From: Lentilactobacillus fungorum
GTDB taxonomy: Bacteria; Bacillota; Bacilli; Lactobacillales; Lactobacillaceae
NCBI RefSeq assembly: GCF_016860605.1
Contig: NZ_BNJR01000021.1
Coordinates: 1-64,000, forward strand
DNA length: 64,000 nucleotides
Direction of reading: 5' to 3'
Numbering within the stretch: position 1 is the stretch's first letter; every line of letters begins with the position of its first letter. The position numbers and the translations under genes are program-made. Positions 15,310-22,888 of this stretch are shown one piece after another. The notes beneath the pieces were generated by a model. That model ran no database searches and had not been told where the DNA came from. It saw only the letters and a list, made by a program, of their open reading frames with translations.

Positions 15310-17709
15310 TTATTTAGTTGCCAATGCGTCCGTTAAGCTGCCTGACCACTTCCAATTCTTAACCTCTGGCATGTCAGTGCCAAAGGCTCGAATGTAGTCA
15401 TGATGTTTTTGCAGTCGTTGGTCCATCTTTGCTTGAAATTCATCGGCTTGAGAAGCAAACTGCGTTCGAGAAATAGCGTCCTTGGCTAGGTGATAGCGAT
15501 CCAGCTCATTGAGAACCCGCATGTCAAACGGTGTCGTAATGTCACCATTTTCACGATAGCCGTGGAAACTAATGTTATGATTGTGTCGATTGTACACCAG
15601 TCCACGGAAGGTATTCTCAAAGCCATGAAAGGCAAAGATAACCGGTTTAGTCGTTGTAAAGTAGTGATCAAAGGCTGCTTGGGTTAATCCTCGGCCATCC
15701 TGATCTTCACCGCTTGGCCGGAGCTTCAAAATATCAATTACATTGATGAAGCGAACTTTGAGCTTTGGAAAGGCTTCATGCAACAGATCAATGGCAGCCA
15801 AACTCTCCATGGTAGCTTCCGTTCCAGCAGTCGCAAAAATCACGTCCGGATCGCCTTCATCATTTGATGCCCAAGGAATAATCCCAAGCCCATCGTTTAC
15901 AAGTTGGGTTGCTTCATCCATTGAGAACCACTGTGGCCGTGGATGTTTAGAAGCCACAATCAAATTTATTTTTTCACGGACTTGAAGGGCATGATTCATC
16001 ACCGCCAACAAGGAATTGGCGTCTGCTGGCACGTACTCATTAACCAATTCATGGCCTTTTTCAGCTAAGTGGCCCAGCATTCCTGGATCTTGATGTGTAT
16101 AACCGTTATGATCCTGCTGGAAAGCATGCGAAACGTTCATGATATTCAAAGACGGATAATCATGGCGCCATGATTGTTCGTGTGCCTTTCGAAGCCATTT
16201 ATAGTGCTGAGTGAGCATCGAATCAATAACCCTGGTAAAAGCTTCATATGAAGCAAAGAAGCCATGGCGGCCAGTTAAGACATATCCTTCCAGCCACCCT
16301 TCAGCTTGATGCTCAGAGAGCTGAGAATCGATTACCCGGCCTTCTGGCGCCATATTTTCATCATTTAGGGACTTGATGGGTTCCAACCATTGTCGTTTAC
16401 CATAATTAAGCATCGAGAAGAATTTGTTCGACTTGGTTTCATCAGGACCAAACGCTCGAAAAGAGTTGGTATTTTGCTTCATGATTTCAGTATAAAAGTT
16501 AGCAAGTACTTCAGTGTCTTGCGCTTCTTTTTCCCCTGGGTTGTCAATTTTGAGGGCAAACTGCTTTACGTCTGGCATCTTTAATCTTTTAGGTGCAATC
16601 CCGCCGTTGACGATTGGATTCATCGCCATGCGCTGATTACCGTCCGGCGTGGTTGCCCTAATCTCTGCCTTAATTGAGCCATTTTTATTAAAGAGTTTCT
16701 CGGGCTGATAAGACTTTAGCCAGTTAACCAGCAGGTCTTTATGCGTCATTTGATCGGCGCTTACAGGAATCGGTACTTGATGAGCTCTAAAGGAACCTAC
16801 GATTGGATTACCTTCTAAATCAGATTTAGGGCCGGTCCATCCTTTAGGGGAGCGTAGAATCAACATCGGCCAGTGCGGAAGCCGATCATCGTTATTTTCT
16901 CTGGCACGTTGTTGAATGGCCTGAATTTTAGTAATAATTGCATCCATCGTTTCAGCCATTTCCCGATGAACCCGTTGATAATCATGAGCGTCCCCGGTGG
17001 TTTCAACAAAGTAGGGCTCCCAGCCCATGCCCCTAAAATAATTGGTAAGCTCTGCATCACTCATACGTGACAAAATGGTTGGGTTGGAAATCTTAAAGCC
17101 GTTTAAATTTAGCATTGGCAGCACTGCACCATCATGAATGGGATTAATAAACTTGTTTGAGAACCAAGATGCTGCCAGCGGACCAGTTTCGGCCTCCCCA
17201 TCGCCAATTTCAACAGCTGCAATCACATCGGGATTATCAAGAATCGCACCGGTTCCATGAGAAATTGAATAGCCTAACTCGCCGCCTTCATGCATTGAAC
17301 CTGGCGTTTCCGGTGCTGCGTGGGAAGCGACTCCGCCCGGAAATGAAAATTGCTTAAAAAGTCGTTGAAGGCCAACTTCATTTTGGGAAATTTGAGGATA
17401 GATCTCACTATAACTACCGTCCAAATACGAATTAGAAACCATCACCTGGCCGCCGTGACCTGAACCTTCAATGTAGAACATATTTAAATGATACTTCTTA
17501 ATCACCCGGTTTAAGTGTGCATACATAAAGTTCTGCGAAGCAATCGTTCCCCAATGACCAATCGGTTTAATTTTGACGTCTTCAGCCACTAACTCCCGCT
17601 TAAGCAACGGATTATCTCTTAAGAATAGTTGACCAACGGATAAATAGTTGGCTGCTTGCCAATATAAATTAACTTTTTGCAGATAATCGTCTGAATCAAA
17701 ATTTGTCAT
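15310..17709 (-). CDS. xfp: Xylulose-5-P/fructose-6-P phosphoketolase
   Basis: Thiamine-diphosphate enzyme that cleaves xylulose-5-P (or fructose-6-P) with phosphate into acetyl-phosphate and glyceraldehyde-3-P (or erythrose-4-P), the central step of heterofermentation. The 799-aa length is standard. Landmarks are EGSGHGGQ near 80-87, [31 protein letters not shown], and the TPP-binding GDGEAETGP around 188-196. It links to pta in this window, which handles the acetyl-phosphate. ATG 17709 follows AGGAGG. It is monocistronic with its own promoter and terminator. Confidence 0.96.
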   Translation of the reverse strand: MTNFDSDDYLQKVNLYWQAANYLSVGQLFLRDNPLLKRELVAEDVKIKPIGHWGTIASQNFMYAHLNRVIKKYHLNMFYIEGSGHGGQVMVSNSYLDGSYSEIYPQISQNEVGLQRLFKQFSFPGGVASHAAPETPGSMHEGGELGYSISHGTGAILDNPDVIAAVEIGDGEAETGPLAASWFSNKFINPIHDGAVLPMLNLNGFKISNPTILSRMSDAELTNYFRGMGWEPYFVETTGDAHDYQRVHREMAETMDAIITKIQAIQQRARENNDDRLPHWPMLILRSPKGWTGPKSDLEGNPIVGSFRAHQVPIPVSADQMTHKDLLVNWLKSYQPEKLFNKNGSIKAEIRATTPDGNQRMAMNPIVNGGIAPKRLKMPDVKQFALKIDNPGEKEAQDTEVLANFYTEIMKQNTNSFRAFGPDETKSNKFFSMLNYGKRQWLEPIKSLNDENMAPEGRVIDSQLSEHQAEGWLEGYVLTGRHGFFASYEAFTRVIDSMLTQHYKWLRKAHEQSWRHDYPSLNIMNVSHAFQQDHNGYTHQDPGMLGHLAEKGHELVNEYVPADANSLLAVMNHALQVREKINLIVASKHPRPQWFSMDEATQLVNDGLGIIPWASNDEGDPDVIFATAGTEATMESLAAIDLLHEAFPKLKVRFINVIDILKLRPSGEDQDGRGLTQAAFDHYFTTTKPVIFAFHGFENTFRGLVYNRHNHNISFHGYRENGDITTPFDMRVLNELDRYHLAKDAISRTQFASQADEFQAKMDQRLQKHHDYIRAFGTDMPEVKNWKWSGSLTDALATK

Positions 17710-17781
17710 ATTAGTAACCTCCTGGATTGACAGTGATTAGATACCAATTTGTGATTTGGTCCGGCCCAAACTTAAATTACA

Positions 17782-17810
17782 ATCATATTGTATGCTGACA
17801 TCCCCATCAA
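17782..17810 (-). promoter_or_regulatory. xfp promoter
   Basis: Minus strand TTGATG (17810-17805), 17 bp, TATGAT (17787-17782), about 75 nt before the xfp start. Confidence 0.65.
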
Positions 17811-17934
17811 ATCAATAGTTTAACCATTCAAATCGTTTATTCTAATATAGACAAATCTTATATTAAATTGAATTACTATAGTAAAAGTATATTCCATAGT
17901 GGCCTTAGCTGCCTGTTACCCCTACTAATTATGC

Positions 17935-17979
17935 GCAAAAAAAGACATGATCATTATTGTTCACAACGATCATGCCTTT
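17935..17979 (-). terminator. tRNA-Asn terminator
   Basis: Minus strand GGCATGATC ... GATCATGTC with a 14-nt loop, then TTTTTTT. Downstream of the distal tRNA-Asn. The rest of 17811-18028 shows no gene. Confidence 0.8.
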
Positions 17980-18028
17980 TGTATATCCCAACGACTAACT
18001 TTCAATCATCAGAACCGATAATCACTTA

Positions 18029-18100
18029 CTGCTCCGGCTGGGTTCGAACCAGCGACCTCTTGATTAACAGTCAATTATTCTACCACTGAACTACGGAGCA
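18029..18100 (-). tRNA. tRNA-Asn (GTT), copy 1
   Basis: 72-nt cloverleaf without encoded CCA. The minus strand begins TCCGTAGTTCAGTGG in the D region, has anticodon loop CTGTTAA (GTT), and T-arm GGTTCGAACC. Acceptor strands TGCTCCG/CGGAGCA pair. It has its own promoter (TTGTGT, 17 bp, TAAATT at 18158-18130). Confidence 0.97.
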
Positions 18101-18129
18101 AAAATATTTGATTAAATTCCCATGAAACT

Positions 18130-18158
18130 AATTTATCATATTCACATGATAAACACAA
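18130..18158 (-). promoter_or_regulatory. Promoter of tRNA-Asn copy 1
   Basis: TTGTGT (18158-18153), 17 bp, TAAATT (18135-18130) on the minus strand, about 30 nt before the tRNA. Confidence 0.6.
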
Positions 18159-18213
18159 GTAAAAAATGTATAAAAAAAGATTTTGGAAGAATTACGTTCT
18201 CCTGAAATCTTAA

Positions 18214-18285
18214 CTGCTCCGGCTGGGTTCGAACCAGCGACCTCTTGATTAACAGTCAATTATTCTACCACTGAACTACGGAGCA
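18214..18285 (-). tRNA. tRNA-Asn (GTT), copy 2
   Basis: Sequence identical to copy 1 across the 72 nt, 113 bp upstream of it, with an independent promoter. A recent tandem duplication or gene conversion is likely. Confidence 0.97.
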
Positions 18286-18316
18286 ATTAGCGTCTTTAGT
18301 AATTGCGACATATATA

Positions 18317-18345
18317 TTTATATCATATTTCTCAAAATGATGCAA
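18317..18345 (-). promoter_or_regulatory. Promoter of tRNA-Asn copy 2
   Basis: TTGCAT (18345-18340), 17 bp, TATAAA (18322-18317) on the minus strand. It lies just beyond the 3' end of the 102-aa gene. Confidence 0.7.
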
Positions 18346-18355
18346 TATAATTTAA

Positions 18356-18664
18356 TTATCCGATGTGATTTTCTTTTAAAATAATGGCTACTTCCTTCTG
18401 CATTTCAGGTGTTTTGTGCCATTCTTCAAAATGATCCATATTCTCATCTGGCATCGTAAAATTCTCATTTATATAATGCTCGTACTTAGCGACATGCGGT
18501 GAGTGTGGAATATTGAGTTGGAGAATTCGAACTTGTTTGATGAATCCCCGTTCAGCTGCCAATTCAGCTCGACCATTTTGTACCATGTTGCTAATTTCGA
18601 TATATTTCGTACCATCATTTCGGGTAATCTCTTCAATTAACGTCAATACTTCATGACTTTTCAC
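18356..18664 (-). CDS. Hypothetical protein, 102 aa
   Basis: Soluble acidic protein with a helical N-terminus (SHEVLTLIEEITRNDGTKYIEI) and a His/Glu-rich C-terminal half (DENMDHFEEWHKTPEMQKE). I do not recognise it and see no catalytic motif. GTG 18664 is well supported by AGGAG nine nt upstream. A strong promoter is seen at 18807-18779. It ends just upstream of tRNA-Asn copy 2. Confidence 0.75.
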   Translation of the reverse strand: MKSHEVLTLIEEITRNDGTKYIEISNMVQNGRAELAAERGFIKQVRILQLNIPHSPHVAKYEHYINENFTMPDENMDHFEEWHKTPEMQKEVAIILKENHIG

Positions 18665-18778
18665 AGTTATCTTCTCCTAAAAATGAATGAGACCAAGGAT
18701 TAAAAATCGCCAATTAATGAGAATGCTTTGGCTATCCACAGACCCACCAGTTTTTTCTTTACACACGGCCAGTTTTTC

Positions 18779-18807
18779 ATTATACATGAAAAAGCTGACG
18801 GTATCAA
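18779..18807 (-). promoter_or_regulatory. Promoter of the 102-aa gene, nested in a terminator
   Basis: TTGATA (18807-18802), 17 bp, TATAAT (18784-18779) on the minus strand. The -35 lies in the loop and the spacer in one arm of the terminator hairpin at 18789-18823. Confidence 0.75.
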
Positions 18808-18866
18808 AAGCCGTCAGCTTTTTAAGAGAGAAAGAGAATTGATTAGAAGGTATTTATTTAGTACCC
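18787..18866 (-). ncRNA. Candidate catabolite-controlled small RNA, about 80 nt
   Basis: A consensus-like promoter (18901-18873) is followed after about 50 nt by an intrinsic terminator, with no open frame between. The predicted RNA has a single-stranded C/U-rich stretch (TTCTCTTTCTCTCTT) before the terminator, able to pair with purine-rich Shine-Dalgarno sequences. The RNA and its role are inferred from sequence alone. Confidence 0.5.
18789..18823. terminator. Intrinsic terminator of the candidate small RNA
   Basis: AAAAAGCTGACGG and CCGTCAGCTTTTT form a 13-bp stem with a 9-nt loop; A and T tracts on both sides make it bidirectional. Confidence 0.88.
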
Positions 18867-18872
18867 ACAGAT

Positions 18873-18901
18873 AATATACTCAATTTTGGAAGCGCTGTCA
18901 A
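18873..18901 (-). promoter_or_regulatory. Strong promoter of the candidate small RNA
   Basis: TTGACA (18901-18896, perfect -35), 17 bp, TATATT (18878-18873) on the minus strand. Confidence 0.8.
18887..18900. promoter_or_regulatory. Candidate cre site (CcpA operator)
   Basis: TGGAAGCGCTGTCA matches the cre consensus TGWAANCGNTNWCA at 13 of 14 positions. It covers the -35 and spacer of the small-RNA promoter, a position expected to give repression on a preferred sugar. Confidence 0.65.
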
Positions 18902-19010
18902 TATTAATTTGAAATAAATGGTCAAAATAACCACTGCTGTTTTGACCAATTATTTAAGCAGTTTAAATTGTTGATAAGCTTGCAGCTATTTGACAATCCA
19001 CTAGCTAAAC

Positions 19011-20081
19011 TTATTTAACCCCCGGCAAGTGTAATACATGGGAAGGATGAATTAATGCCGATGGGTCGCTTATAATATGGCCGACAGAATACCCAGAAAT
19101 ATTAACCAGGCAGAAGAAAATAACCACTAATAAAACGCCCCAAGTTAAAAGCTGATTCCACACTGACATTTTTTCACTAATCACTGAACCATAAAACAAC
19201 TTATGAACTTTAGCAGGAACGTTCTTTTCATCAGGAGCGTTTTTCTGCATTTCTTCGGCTACTTTCTTTTGGTATTTTTCGATACTGAAGTTTTTTTGAA
19301 TACTCTTGCGTTTGGTTTCAAATTCGTGCTTTTCTTTTTTACTTAATTTCTTGAACCACTTTGTAAACTCTCGATATTTCGCGGTAACCTCTTTTGTATC
19401 GCCAACCATCTTTAACTCACCGTAGTTAATCCAAGCAACTTTGTCACAAAGCATTTGAATTTGTTTAAGCGAATGGCTGACGAAGATAATCGTTTTCCCC
19501 TCTTCTTTAAATTCGGTGATCTTATCAACGCACTTTTGGTAGAACGTATCATCCCCCACCGATAAAGCTTCATCGATAATTAGAATATCAGGCTTAATGT
19601 GAACAGCAATTGCAAAGCCTAGCCGGGAACGCATCCCACTTGAATAACTCTTAACTGGTTGATCCACAAAATCACCAATGTCGGCAAATGAAATAATATC
19701 GGGCATTACTTCATCAATTTGTTCATTGGTCATTCCTTGCATTAATGATTTTAATCGAATGTTTTCTCTACCAGTTAAATTATTCCGTAAACCGGCACTA
19801 ATCGCAACAATCGAAGTTTCACCACGGACGTCAACGTACCCCGTTGTCTGGGGAATAATCCCTGAAATAATGTTTGACAGCGTTGACTTTCCAGACCCGT
19901 TGACCCCAATTAATCCCAGTGTTTCTCCGGGTTGAATCGTCAGTGAGATCCCCATAAGTGACCAAAAATGAGGAACTGATTTTTTGGATACCGAAAAAAA
20001 CGATCTCAGTTTCTCAGACTGAGTTTTGAATAAGTCATATTCTTTTGTAACATTTTGAACTTTTACTTTATAATCTTCCAC
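19011..20081 (-). CDS. tagH: Teichoic acid export ATP-binding protein TagH
   Basis: ABC ATPase that powers wall teichoic acid export with the permease TagG. Walker A GVNGSGKST at 59-67, signature SSGM at 147-150 and Walker B ILIIDEA at 165-171 are intact. After a basic coiled region (230-290) a single transmembrane helix lies near 310-330 and only about 25 residues follow. Bacillus subtilis TagH is much longer (527 aa) with a large extracytoplasmic tail, so this is a short form. No tagG is adjacent. ATG 20081 follows AGGAGAG. Confidence 0.88.
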   Translation of the reverse strand: MEDYKVKVQNVTKEYDLFKTQSEKLRSFFSVSKKSVPHFWSLMGISLTIQPGETLGLIGVNGSGKSTLSNIISGIIPQTTGYVDVRGETSIVAISAGLRNNLTGRENIRLKSLMQGMTNEQIDEVMPDIISFADIGDFVDQPVKSYSSGMRSRLGFAIAVHIKPDILIIDEALSVGDDTFYQKCVDKITEFKEEGKTIIFVSHSLKQIQMLCDKVAWINYGELKMVGDTKEVTAKYREFTKWFKKLSKKEKHEFETKRKSIQKNFSIEKYQKKVAEEMQKNAPDEKNVPAKVHKLFYGSVISEKMSVWNQLLTWGVLLVVIFFCLVNISGYSVGHIISDPSALIHPSHVLHLPGVK

Positions 20082-20192
20082 AATTATTCTCTCCTGTTTT
20101 TAAGAGATGCTCATACAAACAAATAACATTATACCAAAAACAACTTACAAAAAAGGATTCGCAATGAATCTTGGTGAACCCTTAAATAACTA

Positions 20193-21041
20193 TTAGCGAG
20201 TAATTTTAATTTTTTCTAATAAAATATTATTAATTTGAATTTCATCGGAATTATTGGTAGTCGCTGGCCCGGATTGCTTTTCAAAAATATTTCTGGGGAT
20301 CAAAGGCCTATTAATCTTGGTGATCTTTGACTGCTGGGTGGCTTCTTGGGGTTGAGTCGTGTTAGAAGTCCCCAATTGTTTTTTTAAAGATGCTTCAATC
20401 TTAGAATTAATGTCATTTGAGCTAGCCCCCGTATCCAGCTGATTTAGATCGTATTTAACAATTATTGCGTTCAGCTTGTTACCATAGTCCATATCAGTTG
20501 CATAAGTTGAAGAGAGGGCCATGGCGGCGTCAACGGATGAAATCGCGCTGGTCGTCCAAGTTCCTGAATAATAATTGGGGTCGGACAGCGTGCCATGACG
20601 TAAGATATAGGCATTATCCCTAATTGAGGCAATCATACTGGGGTACTTTTTAAACTGGGCAGCAGTGACGTAATGCTTCCCCTTTGTCGTATACTCACCC
20701 GTCCTCATCGTGACTGATTGACCGTTATAGCTTCCCTTTACGCCAAAATAATTGTTCGCTTCTACAGACAATTCTGAACGACCAAAATCACTTTCCACAA
20801 TTGCTTGGGCCATCATAACCGACGGATACAAATGATTCTGTTTGCTGATTTTGACAATCGGCGCTTTAAACTGCTGAATAAAATCAGTTTCAACACTCGC
20901 ATTCACAATAAGATGATTTGCAAAAGAAAAACCGATTATCGAAATCCCCATGATAATCGTTTTTTCTAGGGCTTTTTTTATTCGTTTAAAGATTTGAAAA
21001 ACCTCCCTAAAATCAGATACCAGAGTGATATTATACATCAC
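20193..21041 (-). CDS. Secreted glucosaminidase, GH73 family (short form)
   Basis: Peptidoglycan N-acetylglucosaminidase with a signal peptide (KTIIMGISIIGFSFANHLIV) and one GH73 domain at about 55-210; the catalytic Glu is in MAQAIVESDFGRSEL, followed by NNYFGVKGSYNGQSV. The C-terminal 70 residues are a Gln/Asn/Lys-rich tail without binding modules. The start is uncertain: GTG 21041 and ATG 21038 overlap a TATAAT and lack a good Shine-Dalgarno, whereas AGGGAGG at about 21008-21002 precedes an in-frame ATC at 20993 by 8 nt. Next to the larger GH73 gene. Confidence 0.82.
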   Translation of the reverse strand: MMYNITLVSDFREVFQIFKRIKKALEKTIIMGISIIGFSFANHLIVNASVETDFIQQFKAPIVKISKQNHLYPSVMMAQAIVESDFGRSELSVEANNYFGVKGSYNGQSVTMRTGEYTTKGKHYVTAAQFKKYPSMIASIRDNAYILRHGTLSDPNYYSGTWTTSAISSVDAAMALSSTYATDMDYGNKLNAIIVKYDLNQLDTGASSNDINSKIEASLKKQLGTSNTTQPQEATQQSKITKINRPLIPRNIFEKQSGPATTNNSDEIQINNILLEKIKITR

Positions 21042-21073
21042 CTGCCAGTATTTGCTATCCTTAAGGGAAAATC

Positions 21074-22537
21074 TTATGACAAACTTTTAGAAGAAATCCA
21101 ATACTTATTGTGAGTTCCTGGAATCGTGATCCGATACCAAATTGAGTGATCCTGAATCTTAAAGCCAATCTTGTCAGCGACCACTTTTGTCCCAACCTTC
21201 AAACTTGTTTGGGCGAGTTTGTAATGCTTTTGCATGTTTCCGGTTTTGACAGCCTGATCAAATAATAAGGCTGAGTCGGTGCCTTTAACAATCACTTTGG
21301 TTAAGTTCGCATTTGCAATCGCCACGGAAGCTGGATAAGAAGTGACAGCTGCTCCTTTAATCCAACCCTTCTTTTTGCCAAGCGCAACTCGATACCATAA
21401 AATTGGTCCGGATTTTGATGATTGTAACGCAGTTTTATCAACTGAATAACCTGTCTTCGTTGCTTTTAAAGCCTTCACCTTGGTCACCGTCTTTGAAAGC
21501 TGGGGTGTCCCAGAAACGTGATTATAAATAGCTTGGTTCGACTTTAAATTTGGTGTGAGCCGACCACTGGTTGTGCCGTAATAGGTTGGCGCAAACTTGA
21601 GCGCAGAGGAATAAACCCAAAATTTTTTGGCTTTCGTGTTTTGATAAAATCGCAGTCGGTACCATGAACCAGATGTTCCCTGCTTGACACCCCGCATGTC
21701 TAAGTAAACACTAACTGGCTTTTTGACACCCAGGGATTGCCACGTGTACTTTTTTTCAGATCGACTGGCTCCCTTAATATGATTATAAACATAATACTTC
21801 TTATATTTGCCCGAAAGCGTGGCTTGATCAGATCCGGATGAATGATAATATTTGACCGTTGCCAGAGGACTTGCAGAAGTTGCGGTTGAAGTCGTATTCG
21901 AACTACTGCTTGTCGAAGAAGTTGATGAACTAGACGAACTTGCTGCGCTCGAAGAAGTTGCCGAAGCTTCCCCAAAGACTTGATCCAAACCATAAGTTTG
22001 AATCAAATTGATGAGCGAAGTGCCATAATTGGGTGCTGTCGCATACTTACCAGTTAACGCATTGGCAGCCGCGGCGTAATTTTCAGCATTTTCTTTCCAA
22101 GAACCTGAATAGTACTTTGGATCCCAACTGGTTCCGTTTCTTAGTGTGGCGCCATTATCTGCAAATGATGAATAAGCTGTCGGGTACTTCTTGAAATTAG
22201 CAGTCGTATTCACCATCTGACCATTGCTGTTGTATTCAACCGTTGACATCGAAACTGATTGGCCATTGTAAGCGCCTTTAATGCCAAAGAAATTATTGGC
22301 CTGGGTTGTCAGCTGGCTCTGTCCCCAAGAGCTCTCTAGGGCGGCTTGGGCCATCATTACCGACCCGTACAGGTTGTACTTCGAGGATGCCTTTTTGACA
22401 TCACTCTTATACTTATCAATAAAAGTCGTTGCCGTAGTCGTTTGGGCATATGTACGCTGAACTGGGAAGATTGAGGATAAGGCCCCCATCCCAGCTGCCA
22501 AGACAGCAGCAAGTCCACATTTAATTAATTTATTCAA
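21074..22537 (-). CDS. Secreted glucosaminidase, GH73 with three GW/SH3-like modules
   Basis: Predicted autolysin of 487 aa: signal peptide (KCGLAAVLAAGMGALSS...YAQ), GH73 domain at about 40-185 (catalytic Glu in MAQAALESSWGQSQL, then NNFFGIKGAYNGQSV), a Ser/Thr linker at about 190-220, and three C-terminal modules ending FWVYSSAL, KGWIKGAAV and KYWISSKSL. These should hold the enzyme on the wall. The start is placed at TTG 22537, 8 nt after AAAGGGG; the longer frame begins at 22564. The first module resembles one in the protein at 14243-15073. Confidence 0.85.
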   Translation of the reverse strand: MNKLIKCGLAAVLAAGMGALSSIFPVQRTYAQTTTATTFIDKYKSDVKKASSKYNLYGSVMMAQAALESSWGQSQLTTQANNFFGIKGAYNGQSVSMSTVEYNSNGQMVNTTANFKKYPTAYSSFADNGATLRNGTSWDPKYYSGSWKENAENYAAAANALTGKYATAPNYGTSLINLIQTYGLDQVFGEASATSSSAASSSSSSTSSTSSSSNTTSTATSASPLATVKYYHSSGSDQATLSGKYKKYYVYNHIKGASRSEKKYTWQSLGVKKPVSVYLDMRGVKQGTSGSWYRLRFYQNTKAKKFWVYSSALKFAPTYYGTTSGRLTPNLKSNQAIYNHVSGTPQLSKTVTKVKALKATKTGYSVDKTALQSSKSGPILWYRVALGKKKGWIKGAAVTSYPASVAIANANLTKVIVKGTDSALLFDQAVKTGNMQKHYKLAQTSLKVGTKVVADKIGFKIQDHSIWYRITIPGTHNKYWISSKSLS

Positions 22538-22888
22538 TCGTTCCACCCCTTTGTTAGATACCACATCATTATCATATTAAAAATGCGGCGAAAAATGAAG
22601 TGATTCACAACAAACTTAAACAATAAATTCTTAAGATTTTCTTAATACTTTCAACACTCATAATACTATATTATCCGTGACTTGAACACAAAAAATTAGC
22701 CTCAAATCATAAATAAATACTATCAAGTTAACCGCAGTGCTTAAATTTTGCTACTGAATCAATCCCTCGGTTTTGCTTTCATTTAGGTAATCCAAATAAA
22801 AAAAGCCAAAATAAAGATGTTGTCTTTATCCTGACTTCTAGCTTAACCTCATATTCAATTACAAACCAGTAGGATCATAGCGATTCAA
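22538..22888. other. Intergenic region between GH73 gene and glmS
   Basis: About 350 bp without a gene. It holds the glmS terminator (22796-22838) and A/T-rich sequence that probably contains the promoter of the GH73 gene; I could not pick a convincing -35/-10 pair. Confidence 0.6.
22796..22838 (-). terminator. glmS terminator
   Basis: Minus strand AAGTCAGGATAAAGA pairs with TCTTTATTTTGGCTT, several pairs being G-U, followed by TTTTTT. Confidence 0.7.

Noticed and set aside
18014-18290. tRNA-Asn genes as integration site of a prophage or island
   Set aside because: No integrase, no direct repeat of a tRNA 3' end, and ordinary housekeeping genes on both sides.
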